64,000 bases of DNA, taken from positions 1-64,000 of the forward strand of contig NZ_CANMIO010000005.1 in assembly GCF_947497935.1 (NCBI RefSeq). Direction: 5' to 3'. A model generated the notes under the pieces. That model was not told the DNA's origin. It was given only the letters and a program-made list of their open reading frames with translations, and searched no databases. The position numbers and the translations under genes are program-made. Shown here in pieces: positions 16,277 to 25,531 of the stretch; positions within the stretch are counted from its first letter, which is position 1, and every line of letters begins with the position of its first letter. The DNA comes from an uncultured Shewanella sp. (GTDB lineage: Bacteria; Pseudomonadota; Gammaproteobacteria; Enterobacterales; Shewanellaceae).

Positions 16277-17503
16277 ATGGATAAACCGCTAGAGCTATGT
16301 GTCTCGAATATTAACCAAGAATTACCTGTTTCTTATTGTTTACCTTTTCCTGTGCAAGCAGTAGTGGCAAGCAATGGTAGTCAGGCTCTTGCTTGGCTTA
16401 CAGAAAGTTTGAACCAGTTTGACAATCTAAATTGGCAATTGTCATCTTTTGAGGATCGGCAATTAACTAATGATAAAAATAAGTTTAATCTTGTTTTATT
16501 GGTTTTGCCCTCAGATGAAATGGAGGCTAAAAATGCGTTAGCTTTTGCGGCAAATTTTGATTGCGACATTATTTTAATCGGCTTTAATACGCCACAGAAT
16601 ATTTTGCGATTGGCCTTTCAATATGATGTAAGTGATTTTATACCTTCATCATCACCTATACATGAACTTTTTACATCTTTAGAGAAAGTGTCTGACCGAC
16701 TCGTAAAGAATGCTGATTTAGCTCCTGTGGTAGCAGTGATAAATGGTAAGGCAGGTTCAGGAGCAAGCTTTATATCTGCCAGTTTAGCTGATGTTGTTTC
16801 GCAAAGAGAAGGGAGCGATATTGCACTCCTAGATATGGACCTTCATCATGGCACTTTATCGCACATACTTGGCTATGACGCAAAATATTCAATTTGCGAT
16901 GTCATTGAAACTATGGAAGATCTAGATGAGATTGCGTTAAAAAGCACCATGACTAAGAAGGGCAACTTAAGCCTACTTGCTGCTAAGCCTTTTGAACTTC
17001 TGACTCTAGAACGAAGTGTTGACTTTAGTAGGGTTAAAGAGCTGATTTGGAAATATCGCCAGTATTATAAGCAGGTCATATTAGACTTTTCTAGAGGACC
17101 TGAAGATTGGAATTGTGAATTGCTATTGAATGCGACAATTTTAGTTGTTACTCAACAAAATATAATGCACTTACGTCAAACCAAGGACTTGATAAATCAA
17201 TTAACCAAAAGGATGGGGGTTAATAAGAGCCAGATAAGTTTGATCGTAAATAGGTATAACAAAAATTCAAATATAAAGTTATCAGATATTGAAGAAGCAA
17301 TTGGAATATCTAGTATTAGCACAGTCGTTAATGATTATAAGTTATCAAACGAGAGTGTTGATCTGGGTAAGCCTATCACTCAAGTCGCAAAAAAACACCG
17401 GTTAGTTACCGATGTACGGTCTTTAGCGGAACGATTTTTGCCAATTAATGATCAACAAAATACAGAAAGCAAAAGTTTTTGGAAGCGACTTTTAGGAAAC
17501 TAA
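16277..17503 (+). CDS. tadZ: TadZ/CpaE-like pilus localisation ATPase with deviant P-loop
   Basis: 408 residues from ATG 16277 (AAGG six bases before); a TTG at 16226 is less likely. The N-terminal about 140 residues look like an atypical receiver domain (FNLVLLVLP ... DVSDFIPSS). A ParA/MinD-like domain follows: NGKAGSGAS near residue 156, then LLDMDLHHGTLSHILG and VILDFSRG. The P-loop keeps the signature lysine but has Ala in place of the usual Walker lysine before Ser. Known TadZ proteins also have atypical Walker A boxes. It is thought to place the pilus machine at the pole. Confidence 0.85.
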   Translation: MDKPLELCVSNINQELPVSYCLPFPVQAVVASNGSQALAWLTESLNQFDNLNWQLSSFEDRQLTNDKNKFNLVLLVLPSDEMEAKNALAFAANFDCDIILIGFNTPQNILRLAFQYDVSDFIPSSSPIHELFTSLEKVSDRLVKNADLAPVVAVINGKAGSGASFISASLADVVSQREGSDIALLDMDLHHGTLSHILGYDAKYSICDVIETMEDLDEIALKSTMTKKGNLSLLAAKPFELLTLERSVDFSRVKELIWKYRQYYKQVILDFSRGPEDWNCELLLNATILVVTQQNIMHLRQTKDLINQLTKRMGVNKSQISLIVNRYNKNSNIKLSDIEEAIGISSISTVVNDYKLSNESVDLGKPITQVAKKHRLVTDVRSLAERFLPINDQQNTESKSFWKRLLGN

Positions 17504-17504
17504 T

Positions 17505-18833
17505 ATGGAAATTAGACAAGAAAGTAATCGAATTCAAGATTTCCAGCCATTAACTCAGGATGAGCAGGATATTAAGGTTACCCTATACGATAAACTTTTG
17601 AGTATGATGGATCTTTCTCTTATTGAGACTGTATCGAAAGATCAAGCACAAATTCAGATTAGTGAAATTTGTGAACAAATTTTAAATGGATTGAATCTGC
17701 CAATAAATCTCTCTACAAGAAAACGTCTTGTAGGGCTGATTATTGATGAAGTGTTAGGGCTTGGCCCTCTAGAAACCCTGTTAGCCGACCCGTCAATATC
17801 AGATATTCTCGTAAACTCCTATGACAGAGTTTACGTCGAGCGAAGGGGCAAACTCGAAGCTGTTAATATCAAGTTCCACAGTAATGCTCACCTTTTGAAT
17901 ATCATTGATAGAATCGTTTCTAGTGTAGGCCGACGAATAGATGAATCGTCGCCTATGGTTGACGCAAGGCTTGCTGATGGTTCGCGTGTTAATGCAATTA
18001 TCCCTCCTCTCGCTTTAGATGGTCCTTCTCTTTCTATTCGTCGGTTCGCGGTAGATAAGCTAAATGCTGCACAGCTTATTGAAATAGGTTCGGTAACCGA
18101 GGCGATGATTGAGCTGCTTAAAGGGGGAGTAAAGGGGAAGTTAAATATTTTAGTCTCGGGCGGTACGGGTAGTGGTAAAACGACTCTACTGAATATGCTC
18201 TCAGGGTTTATTCCAAGTGATGAACGTATCGTTACTATTGAGGATTCCGCGGAACTACAACTGCAACAACCGCATACAGTTAGGCTAGAAACTCGTCCAC
18301 AGAATATTGAAGGTAAAGGGGAAGTCTCTCAACGAGATCTCGTAAAGAACTGCTTAAGAATGAGACCCGATCGAATAGTGATTGGTGAGGTACGTGGTGG
18401 TGAAGCGTTAGATATGCTAACGGCAATGAACACTGGTCATGAAGGGTCTTTAACAACTTTACATGCTAACAGCCCTAGAGATGCCCTTGGTCGACTCGAA
18501 TATATGGTCTGTATGGCAGGTTTTGATATGCCAGTAAGTAATATTCGAACTCAGATTGCTTCCGCTATCGACATGGTTGTTCAGTTGGAACGGCAGGAAG
18601 ACGGACGAAGAAGACTCACGAGTATCCAAGAAATCAATGGCATGGAAGGCGATATAATAACCATGTCTGAAATCTTCCGCTTTACGAGAAAGGGGATAGA
18701 TGAAGAAGGAATGATTATTGGAGAATTTGAGGCAACGGGAGTCATTCCAAGTTTCCATGCAAAGCTAAAACAACATGGTATCGAGCTTCCATACCATCTA
18801 TTCAATTGTGGCGATCCATTTGCCGAATTTTAG
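17505..18833 (+). CDS. tadA: Tad pilus secretion ATPase TadA/CpaF
   Basis: 442 residues. This is a type II/IV secretion ATPase of the CpaF branch. The Walker A is GGTGSGKTTLLN (near 220), the Asp box is TIEDSAELQL, the Walker B is RIVIGEVRGGEALDML, and the His box is GHEGSLTTLHANS. The N-terminal domain has the typical LADPSISDILVNSYDRVYVERRG. It powers Flp pilus extension, and in Tad systems also retraction. It begins two bases after tadZ. Confidence 0.95.
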   Translation: MEIRQESNRIQDFQPLTQDEQDIKVTLYDKLLSMMDLSLIETVSKDQAQIQISEICEQILNGLNLPINLSTRKRLVGLIIDEVLGLGPLETLLADPSISDILVNSYDRVYVERRGKLEAVNIKFHSNAHLLNIIDRIVSSVGRRIDESSPMVDARLADGSRVNAIIPPLALDGPSLSIRRFAVDKLNAAQLIEIGSVTEAMIELLKGGVKGKLNILVSGGTGSGKTTLLNMLSGFIPSDERIVTIEDSAELQLQQPHTVRLETRPQNIEGKGEVSQRDLVKNCLRMRPDRIVIGEVRGGEALDMLTAMNTGHEGSLTTLHANSPRDALGRLEYMVCMAGFDMPVSNIRTQIASAIDMVVQLERQEDGRRRLTSIQEINGMEGDIITMSEIFRFTRKGIDEEGMIIGEFEATGVIPSFHAKLKQHGIELPYHLFNCGDPFAEF

Positions 18834-18844
18834 GGAGCTAATAT

Positions 18845-19822
18845 ATGTTTTCTAATCAAGTTATTTTCCTCGGACTCGTTTTTATCGCCGTACTTTTCTT
18901 ATCTCAGGCTCTATTTTTACCTGTTTATAGTCCACAAAGGGCAAATAGTGCGTTGGTACGTAAACGCCTTAAGAAGCTTTCAGAAGAGTCTGGAGATATA
19001 ACTTACGAGACGTCATTACTTCGCAAGAGTCGCTTAGGAAAGCTAGGCCGAATTGGACGATGGTTGGAGCGTTTTCAGTTTATAGAAAATTTAAGTTATC
19101 GTCTTGAACTAGCTGATTATAAACTCATGGGTCATCAATATATTATGTTTGCTCTCTTATCAGCATCGATAGTCGCTGTAGTGGGGTGGATTTATTTAGG
19201 GGAGCAGGTTGCGGCCGCGTTTTTGTTTTTCGTGATGTTATTTTTATTTAATTTTAAGTTAAATAGGGATACTTCTAAGCGCATGGATAAGATAGAAGAA
19301 AGCTTTCCTGACGCTTTAGATGTATTAAGACGGGCATTGCAAGCCGGTTATTCGTTCTCAGATGCAATTAAGTTAGTGACTGAAGAGATGGAAGGTCCAT
19401 TGGCTAAGGAATTTAGCCTTATGTTCGCCAATATCAATTACAGTAAAGATACCAAAAGAGCACTCTTGGGATTCATCGAGCGCGTTCCGAGTGTATCAGC
19501 TATGGCATTCGCCAGTGCCGTTATGGTGCAAAAAGAGACTGGTGGTAATTTAGCGGAAAATATTAATAACTTGGCTAGGGTCATTCGTTTACGCTTTACG
19601 TTCAGACGAAGAGTGAGAACTCTTTCTGCTGAGGGCAGACTTTCTGCTTGGATCCTTATTCTACTACCATTTGTATTATTTGCCGTTATCTATATCCAAA
19701 CGCCTGGATACGTTGGTGAACTCACTGGTACCGAGGAGGGGCATCAATTGCTCATCTGGGGCGCCATCGGTATGTTTGTCGGTGGTATGTGGATTAGTAA
19801 GTTAATAAGGATAGATATGTAA
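18845..19822 (+). CDS. tadB: Tad pilus inner-membrane platform protein TadB
   Basis: 325 residues. It has an N-terminal membrane segment, two more near residues 95-135, and a T2SSF domain in the cytoplasm (FPDALDVLRRALQAGYSFSDAIKLVTEEM). Two C-terminal membrane segments follow. The phrase MDKIEESFPDALDVL is typical of TadB. It forms the inner-membrane platform with TadC. It is 11 bases from tadA and one base from tadC. Confidence 0.92.
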   Translation: MFSNQVIFLGLVFIAVLFLSQALFLPVYSPQRANSALVRKRLKKLSEESGDITYETSLLRKSRLGKLGRIGRWLERFQFIENLSYRLELADYKLMGHQYIMFALLSASIVAVVGWIYLGEQVAAAFLFFVMLFLFNFKLNRDTSKRMDKIEESFPDALDVLRRALQAGYSFSDAIKLVTEEMEGPLAKEFSLMFANINYSKDTKRALLGFIERVPSVSAMAFASAVMVQKETGGNLAENINNLARVIRLRFTFRRRVRTLSAEGRLSAWILILLPFVLFAVIYIQTPGYVGELTGTEEGHQLLIWGAIGMFVGGMWISKLIRIDM

Positions 19823-19823
19823 T

Positions 19824-20786
19824 ATGGACTTCCTAATTGGTTTATTCGGTCAGTTCTTCGATGATCCTCAGCATGTTGAATGGGCTATATATTCGGTTTC
19901 TGCTATTGCTGGGGTCACTTTAGCCATTTCGATTTCTTATCTGTTAAGTGGTATTTATTCACCTATCAGAGCAAGATTAAAAACCCTTAATGGAGGGCAG
20001 GTTACTAAAACTAGTCACGATGTTACTGGTACGCTCGAACATGGTATCGGCGAGATGGCTAAGAAACCATTTCTGAATTTTTCTAATCATGAAACAAGAA
20101 GGTTGCTTATACATGCTGGATTTCATTCCGAAAATGCTTTAGCCGTTTTTAATGCTTCTCGCTTATTGCTCATTTTGTTCGGTTTCGTAATCTCTTTACT
20201 TATCTTAAATCTGTTCCCGAATATCTCGGGTTTTTGGACTTTTTATATCTTTTGCCTTTTTATTGGTGGTGCGTTTATTGCTCCCTCAATGATTTTGCAA
20301 TCACTTGCTAATCGTCGAATGCGTCGGCTTAGAGTTGGATTTCCCGATGCATTAGATTTACTAGTTGTTTGTTGTGAAGCGGGTTTGGGATTAATGGCCG
20401 CCATGCAGAGGGTTGCTAGGGAGTTGGCATTTAGTCACCCAAATCTAGCCAGTGAATTAGAGTTGGTCTGCAGTAAGGTTAGAGCTGGACTTACCATTAA
20501 AGTCGCCCTACAGGAGTTTACTGAAAGAACTGGATTAGAAGATATTAAGGGGCTTAATTCGGCAATTTCGCAAAGTATGCGCTTAGGTACCGGGATTGCT
20601 GAAACATTGCGTGTTTTTTCCGATGAATACCGCAATAAAAGACTTCAAGCTGCTGAAGAGCAAGCGGCTAAACTTGCCGTCAAGATGATATTTCCGATGA
20701 TGTGCTGTATTTGGCCATCGTTTTTTATCGTTGCAGTTGGACCTGCTGTACTAAAAGTGATGAAAGTATGGGGGCAGGCATTTTAG
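19824..20786 (+). CDS. tadC: Tad pilus inner-membrane platform protein TadC
   Basis: 320 residues, paralogous to TadB. Membrane segments lie near residues 15-40, 105-150 and 285-310. The T2SSF domain contains RVGFPDALDLLVVCCEAGLGLMAAM and LRVFSDEYRNKRLQAAEEQAAKL, both characteristic of TadC. It partners TadB as the platform. The ATG lies one base after the tadB stop codon. Confidence 0.92.
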   Translation: MDFLIGLFGQFFDDPQHVEWAIYSVSAIAGVTLAISISYLLSGIYSPIRARLKTLNGGQVTKTSHDVTGTLEHGIGEMAKKPFLNFSNHETRRLLIHAGFHSENALAVFNASRLLLILFGFVISLLILNLFPNISGFWTFYIFCLFIGGAFIAPSMILQSLANRRMRRLRVGFPDALDLLVVCCEAGLGLMAAMQRVARELAFSHPNLASELELVCSKVRAGLTIKVALQEFTERTGLEDIKGLNSAISQSMRLGTGIAETLRVFSDEYRNKRLQAAEEQAAKLAVKMIFPMMCCIWPSFFIVAVGPAVLKVMKVWGQAF

Positions 20787-20811
20787 TCAAAAATTATAAT
20801 AGGGGACGATT

Positions 20812-21867
20812 ATGGCAAATAAGTGGATACTGAGTAATGTGGGCCTTAAAGCATCCTTAATAGTATTAGTAAGAGCATGGATGATGTGTAGTCTGTTGTC
20901 AGTACTTTCTGCTTGCAGTTCTACACCAGAAGAGACATTGGCACCAGTTAAAGCCCCTGAGCGACAAGATTTACTCGATGTTGGGGCCTTATCGTCAATT
21001 AGTGCAGATTTTTCGGCACCAGCGACTGAGGAAGAAGCGTTACAGAAAGCACATAACGAAGAGCAGTCTGGTAATCTTGAAAAAGCCTTGTATGCCTATA
21101 TACAAGCACTAGATTTTAACGCTAAAAATGCAGAAACTTTCTATCAAATAGGCCGCATTCATACCATGAGAGGCAATCCTGATATTGCTTTTAAAGCCTA
21201 TAATGAGGCACTCGCAATTGATCCCGATTTTATGATGGTTCATGCAGATCTTGGGGTTATCAGCATGGATAAACGCCAGTATAGAGACGCACGTTTACAC
21301 TTAGAAAAGGCGATTGAGCTGGATCAATTAAGGTTAGCTGAACTTGAAATGCAACAAATAATGGGGCGATTCATAGTACCGAATAGAGAGTCGCCGGCAA
21401 GAGTGTATAACGCCATTGCGATTTTGGAAGATGTAGAAAACAACCATCAACGGGCTAGAGAATATTTTAGATTGATTCTTGAACTGCAGCCTCACTCCGC
21501 GGTATTGATTACTAATCTTGGTTACTCTTATTATTTAACGGGTGAGCTAACCATGGCGGAGAAATATTTAAGGCAGGCTCTTAGAGAAGACTCTCGCTTT
21601 GACAGAGCCTGGACAAATTTAGGCCTTGTCTATGTTCGTAAAGGCTTTTATAAGCGGGCGCTTTCCGCCTTTGAACAGACTATGTCGCCAGCTGATGCGT
21701 TAAATGATCTAGGATACTTTTTGATGCTTGAGGGGAAATATGAAAAAGCGATAGCGTTATTTGAGCGTGCAATTGACATGTCTCCTAGTTACTTTGAACA
21801 AGCTCAGAAAAACTTAAGAAGAGCTAATGCGGAGATATCTGATGAGTTTCAGCATGCAGGCTTTTGA
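20812..21867 (+). CDS. tadD: TadD-like TPR lipoprotein
   Basis: 351 residues. A signal peptide ends in a lipobox LSAC (cysteine near residue 35). About five tetratricopeptide repeats follow (for example ALYAYIQALDFNAKNAETFYQIGRIHT, cited by start, and AEKYLRQALREDSRFDRAWTNLGLVY). TadD is an outer-membrane-linked lipoprotein that assists secretin assembly. It is the last gene of the operon and is followed by a strong terminator. The start used has a GGGGA ribosome site; a later in-frame ATG would leave a signal peptide too short. Confidence 0.85.
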   Translation: MANKWILSNVGLKASLIVLVRAWMMCSLLSVLSACSSTPEETLAPVKAPERQDLLDVGALSSISADFSAPATEEEALQKAHNEEQSGNLEKALYAYIQALDFNAKNAETFYQIGRIHTMRGNPDIAFKAYNEALAIDPDFMMVHADLGVISMDKRQYRDARLHLEKAIELDQLRLAELEMQQIMGRFIVPNRESPARVYNAIAILEDVENNHQRAREYFRLILELQPHSAVLITNLGYSYYLTGELTMAEKYLRQALREDSRFDRAWTNLGLVYVRKGFYKRALSAFEQTMSPADALNDLGYFLMLEGKYEKAIALFERAIDMSPSYFEQAQKNLRRANAEISDEFQHAGF

Positions 21868-21899
21868 GTGATAAGCTTAATTAATGAGTTGAGATATTA

Positions 21900-21935
21900 A
21901 TAAGCCTTACCGATAAGAGTAAGGCTTATCTTTTT
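21900..21935 (+). terminator. Rho-independent terminator ending the Tad locus
   Basis: Perfect 11-base stem ATAAGCCTTAC / GTAAGGCTTAT with an eight-base loop and a T run. It separates the rightward Tad operon from the leftward hydrogenase operon. Confidence 0.92.
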
Positions 21936-21942
21936 GAGCCGA

Positions 21943-22290
21943 CTATGGCTGAACTAGCTCTAGCTGCATGAGTAACATATCCTCTCCATCGAGGACTTTA
22001 GTCTGACTGCTTTGGCAATGGCCGCAGATCACACTTCGGTCGGAATGCTCGGTAGTTTCACCACAAGTTAAACATGAAAGGACCAAGGGTTGGATATTCA
22101 TTACGAGTTCGGCTTTACTACAGATCCCCTCTAATTTAAAAGTCTCGAATGCAGTCCTAAGAAGTTCTGGCTCTACTCCGCTTAGAATTCCAAGTTTGAT
22201 TTCAACTCGGCTAATTTCATTTGCGTTATTGGCCTCTGCATGGCGTTCACACTCTTTAATTAGCGCGGTAACAATTGAATACTCGTGCAC
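21943..22290 (-). CDS. hypA: Hydrogenase nickel incorporation protein HypA
   Basis: 115 residues when started at GTG 22290, giving [10 protein letters not shown]. The His at position 2 is the nickel ligand of HypA; a TTG six bases upstream would put two extra residues in front and is rejected. The zinc site is C-x2-C (SCLTCG) and C-x2-C (ICGHCQ). With HypB it delivers nickel to the hydrogenase large subunit. The GTG overlaps the hypE stop codon as TAGTG. It is the last gene of the operon. Confidence 0.93.
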   Translation of the reverse strand: MHEYSIVTALIKECERHAEANNANEISRVEIKLGILSGVEPELLRTAFETFKLEGICSKAELVMNIQPLVLSCLTCGETTEHSDRSVICGHCQSSQTKVLDGEDMLLMQLELVQP

Positions 22291-23306
22291 TAGCAAATCC
22301 TCGGTAACAGCTCACCTTGCGGTAAGTCTAGATAACGAGAGCTGCCCCAAGGCGTATTGAGTACAACCTTTCCTTTTCGGTTTTCGTTTACCTCACCAAT
22401 TACGGCTGCTTGTTCGCAATGACAGAAGCGTTTCATTATTTCTAATGTCGCATCGGCACTCGCTTTTGGTACTGCAAGAATAAAGGTGCCTTCATTGGCG
22501 AGATCGAGTGGCTCAAAGCCGAATAACTCGCAAAGTCCTCTCACTTCATCGCAGACTGGAATCGTATCTTCGTTTACATTGATCTCGACATCGGATGCAC
22601 TGGCCCATTCATTTAGTACCGCTGATAAGCCACCGCGGGTCGCATCTCGCATTGCATGAACTTCGATATTGGCAGCTATCAGTTGTTCGACTATTGGCCA
22701 TAATGTCGCGCAATCACTGGTTAGCTCTGACTCGAGTGTTAATCCCTCTCTCGCCATTAAGATCGCCGCTCCGTGACGCCCAACATCACGTGATACAATA
22801 ATGACATCATCGCTAGTTAGGTTTTTTACCGATATTCCATTTCGCAGGATACGGCCGACTCCAGAAGTATTAATGAAGATCCCGTCGGCACAACCACGAG
22901 GAACGACCTTAGTATCTCCGCAAACAATACGTGCTCCAGATTGTTTTAATTCACTGGCCATGCTCTCGACTATGGTCTTTAAGTGAGCAATTTCAAAACC
23001 TTCTTCGATAATGAAGCTACAGCTAAGATATTGTGGTTCAGCCCCCATCATCGCTAAGTCGTTAACGGTTCCTGCAATGGAAAGTTTTCCAATATCTCCA
23101 CCAGCGAAAAAAAGAGGTGAGACAGTAAAGGAATCTGTCGTAAAGGCAAGGTTACCGTCGAAATGTAAAACCGCTGCATCTTCTTCGCTACGTAAAATAG
23201 GATTATCGAAGGCTTTAAAGAAGAGATCTTTAATTAAGTGGTTCATCTCCTTACCACCGCCGCCGTGACTAAGTTGTACTATTTTTCGTGAGTTATTCAG
23301 GCTCAT
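22290..23306 (-). CDS. hypE: Hydrogenase maturation protein HypE
   Basis: 338 residues, AIR-synthase-like fold. The N-terminus has [17 protein letters not shown]-binding motifs include [27 protein letters not shown] and CGDTKVV. It ends in PRIC, the C-terminal cysteine that HypF carbamoylates and HypE dehydrates to a thiocyanate, the source of the cyanide ligands of the NiFe site. The start lies two bases after the hypD stop. Confidence 0.96.
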   Translation of the reverse strand: MSLNNSRKIVQLSHGGGGKEMNHLIKDLFFKAFDNPILRSEEDAAVLHFDGNLAFTTDSFTVSPLFFAGGDIGKLSIAGTVNDLAMMGAEPQYLSCSFIIEEGFEIAHLKTIVESMASELKQSGARIVCGDTKVVPRGCADGIFINTSGVGRILRNGISVKNLTSDDVIIVSRDVGRHGAAILMAREGLTLESELTSDCATLWPIVEQLIAANIEVHAMRDATRGGLSAVLNEWASASDVEINVNEDTIPVCDEVRGLCELFGFEPLDLANEGTFILAVPKASADATLEIMKRFCHCEQAAVIGEVNENRKGKVVLNTPWGSSRYLDLPQGELLPRIC

Positions 23307-23308
23307 AC

Positions 23309-24424
23309 TTATACTCCGTTATAACGATAGTAAGCGTTGCAAGCGCCCTCAGAGCTTACCATACAACTACCTAATGGTGTTTCTGGCGTGCAGCCGCGTC
23401 CAAATACCTTACAGTCTTTGGGTTTGCATAAACCACGAAGAATATCACCGCACTGGCAGGCTTTATGGTCATCAATTTCATTGGTTGGAAGGTGCTCAGC
23501 AAAAACGCGTTCAGCGTCTCTATCGCGATATTCATCTCTTAACATTAGTGCTGAAGAGGGGATTGGCCCCAAACCACGCCAACGGAAATGTTCTCTCACT
23601 TTAAAGTAGCGATTTACCATCTCTTGGGCTGCGAGGTTGCCATCTTCAGAGACCGAGCGGCTATACTGATTTTCTAACTCCGCCTTTGATGCCACTTTTT
23701 GCTTTACAATCATCAAAATGGACTCCATGACATCGACAGGCTCAAAGCCTGAGACAACCACTGGAGTGTTATAGTTGGTTACTGCAGGTCGGTATACTTT
23801 CGCACCACTAATTACGCTGACATGGGCCGGACCGATAAAGGCATTCACTTTGACGTTAGGATCGGCCATTACCGCATCAATAGCTGGTGGAACAAGGACG
23901 TGGTTAATGTGGAAAACTAGATTGTTTATGGCACGCTTTTCGGCTTGCTCGATCAGTACCGCAGTCATAGGTGTCGACGTTTCGAAACCAATCGCGAAGA
24001 AAATGACTGTTTTATCGGGATTGTCGATGGCAATCTGCAAGGTATCGAGAGGATCATAAATTGGTCTGATATCACAGCCATTTGCGCGGTGTTGTGCCAA
24101 GCTACCGTTCGAACCTGGTACACGGATCATGTCTCCAAGGGTAACTAAAATGGTATCTGGCAAGCTCGCTAGTGCGGCAGCATGATCAATTCGCTCTTTT
24201 GGCATGATACAAACTGGACAGCCCGGCCCATGGATAAAATCGATATTGTCTGGCAAAAGCTGGTTTAAACCATACTTCATTATGGTGTGTGTATGACCGC
24301 CGCAGACTTCCATTATATTAATCGTACCGTCTATTAACTTTGCGTGAGTGGCGATCTCTTTAGCTAAAGAACGAATGACTTCGGGATCCCTGAATCCCTT
24401 ATAGAGCTCAGTTAAGGCTATCAT
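23309..24424 (-). CDS. hypD: Hydrogenase maturation protein HypD
   Basis: 371 residues. The hallmark motifs are EVCGGHTHTIMKYGL (catalytic cysteine, near 41), GPGCPVCIMP (near 67) and the C-terminal [4Fe-4S] cysteines (C-x2-CGDILRGLCKPKDC, then GTPETPLGSC-like sequence). It forms the scaffold with HypC on which Fe(CN)2CO is built. The start codon overlaps the hypC stop as TAATG. Confidence 0.96.
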   Translation of the reverse strand: MIALTELYKGFRDPEVIRSLAKEIATHAKLIDGTINIMEVCGGHTHTIMKYGLNQLLPDNIDFIHGPGCPVCIMPKERIDHAAALASLPDTILVTLGDMIRVPGSNGSLAQHRANGCDIRPIYDPLDTLQIAIDNPDKTVIFFAIGFETSTPMTAVLIEQAEKRAINNLVFHINHVLVPPAIDAVMADPNVKVNAFIGPAHVSVISGAKVYRPAVTNYNTPVVVSGFEPVDVMESILMIVKQKVASKAELENQYSRSVSEDGNLAAQEMVNRYFKVREHFRWRGLGPIPSSALMLRDEYRDRDAERVFAEHLPTNEIDDHKACQCGDILRGLCKPKDCKVFGRGCTPETPLGSCMVSSEGACNAYYRYNGV

Positions 24425-24672
24425 TAAGAATCCTTCTGTTCTTGTTCGAGTTTTTCAACTATCTCTCTGTATAGCGCTAGACTCTCCATTGCATCGGCTT
24501 TGTCTATCTTGTTCATGACAAAACCGATATGGATAAGTACATAGTCGCCAATCTCTAGAGGCTCAGTGATAAGGTGGCTACTGACTTTACGTTTAACGCC
24601 CATAGTATCGACAGTAACTGCTTGTTCGTCTTGATGAACAGTGACAACTTTAGAGGGAATTGAAAGGCACAT
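24424..24672 (-). CDS. hypC: Hydrogenase assembly chaperone HypC
   Basis: 82 residues, HypC/HybG family, starting MCLSIPSKV. Cys2 is the essential residue that binds iron and HypD and later the large-subunit precursor. The length is typical. It begins on the last base of the hypB stop codon (TAATG). Only one HypC-type chaperone is seen in this operon. Confidence 0.95.
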   Translation of the reverse strand: MCLSIPSKVVTVHQDEQAVTVDTMGVKRKVSSHLITEPLEIGDYVLIHIGFVMNKIDKADAMESLALYREIVEKLEQEQKDS

Positions 24673-25433
24673 TAGGCAGTTACTCCCTTATGTCTTGCAA
24701 GCCACTGTGCGACTTGAAGGAGGGATTGTGGCTCTTTGACCGATATCTCCATTAACTCAACATTTGGGTTCAGTTTTTTGAGCTGGGCACGTGACTCCTC
24801 CATACTAAAGTCAAAGTAGGGCATAAGATCAGATTTGGTGATGAGCACTAAATCAGCACGTCGGAACATGACGGGGTACTTCTCAATTTTGTCATCACCT
24901 TCTGGCACAGATAAGAGAACGATATTTTTATGAGTACCGACATCGTAACTGGCGGGGCAGACTAAGTTGCCGACGTTTTCAACAAAGCATATATCTAGAG
25001 GGTCTAAGTCGATATGATGCAAGGCGCTGTGCACCATAAATGCATCGAGATGACAAGCTGCTCCCGTTTGGATCTGATAGGCATCTATGCCTTTGGCCTT
25101 GAGTCTGTCTGCGTCTCTGGAGGTTTCAAGATCGCCCTCAATAACGGCATACTTAAGGTCAGTGTATTCATGAAGATATTCTAGCAGTGTTGTTTTACCA
25201 CTACCTGGACTACTCATTAAGTTAAAGGCCGTGATCCCTTTAGCTTCGAAATGTGCTCGGTTATGCTGCGCTTCGATATCGTTTTTATCTAAAATTTTAT
25301 GAATGACAGATAGGGTCTTTTTATCGTTGAGCTGAGGGTTCGTTGCGATATTATCGTCAGTTTTAGAATGCGAATGGCCCGAACTTAAAAGATGATCATG
25401 ACGAGTGATCGAACAACCACAATCTTGGCACAT
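24672..25433 (-). CDS. hypB: Hydrogenase nickel GTPase HypB
   Basis: 253 residues from ATG 25433, which gives MCQDCGCS, the N-terminal high-affinity nickel motif (C-x2-CGC); GGAG lies six bases before. An in-frame start at 25469 would add 12 residues. The G domain has SSPGSGKTTLLEYL (Walker A near 110), EGDLETSRD (switch) and ITKSDLMPY. A His-containing N-terminal stretch (RHDHLLSSGHSHS) may store nickel. It hydrolyses GTP to drive nickel insertion with HypA. Confidence 0.95.
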   Translation of the reverse strand: MCQDCGCSITRHDHLLSSGHSHSKTDDNIATNPQLNDKKTLSVIHKILDKNDIEAQHNRAHFEAKGITAFNLMSSPGSGKTTLLEYLHEYTDLKYAVIEGDLETSRDADRLKAKGIDAYQIQTGAACHLDAFMVHSALHHIDLDPLDICFVENVGNLVCPASYDVGTHKNIVLLSVPEGDDKIEKYPVMFRRADLVLITKSDLMPYFDFSMEESRAQLKKLNPNVELMEISVKEPQSLLQVAQWLARHKGVTA

Positions 25434-25531
25434 AGGTAACTCCGTTATTTGGTTATAATTAATTGTCACGCAGGTCGAACGCTGCGACCTTGATGCAAAT
25501 CAGATTTTTGTCTATTCCGTTGTGACGGGTG

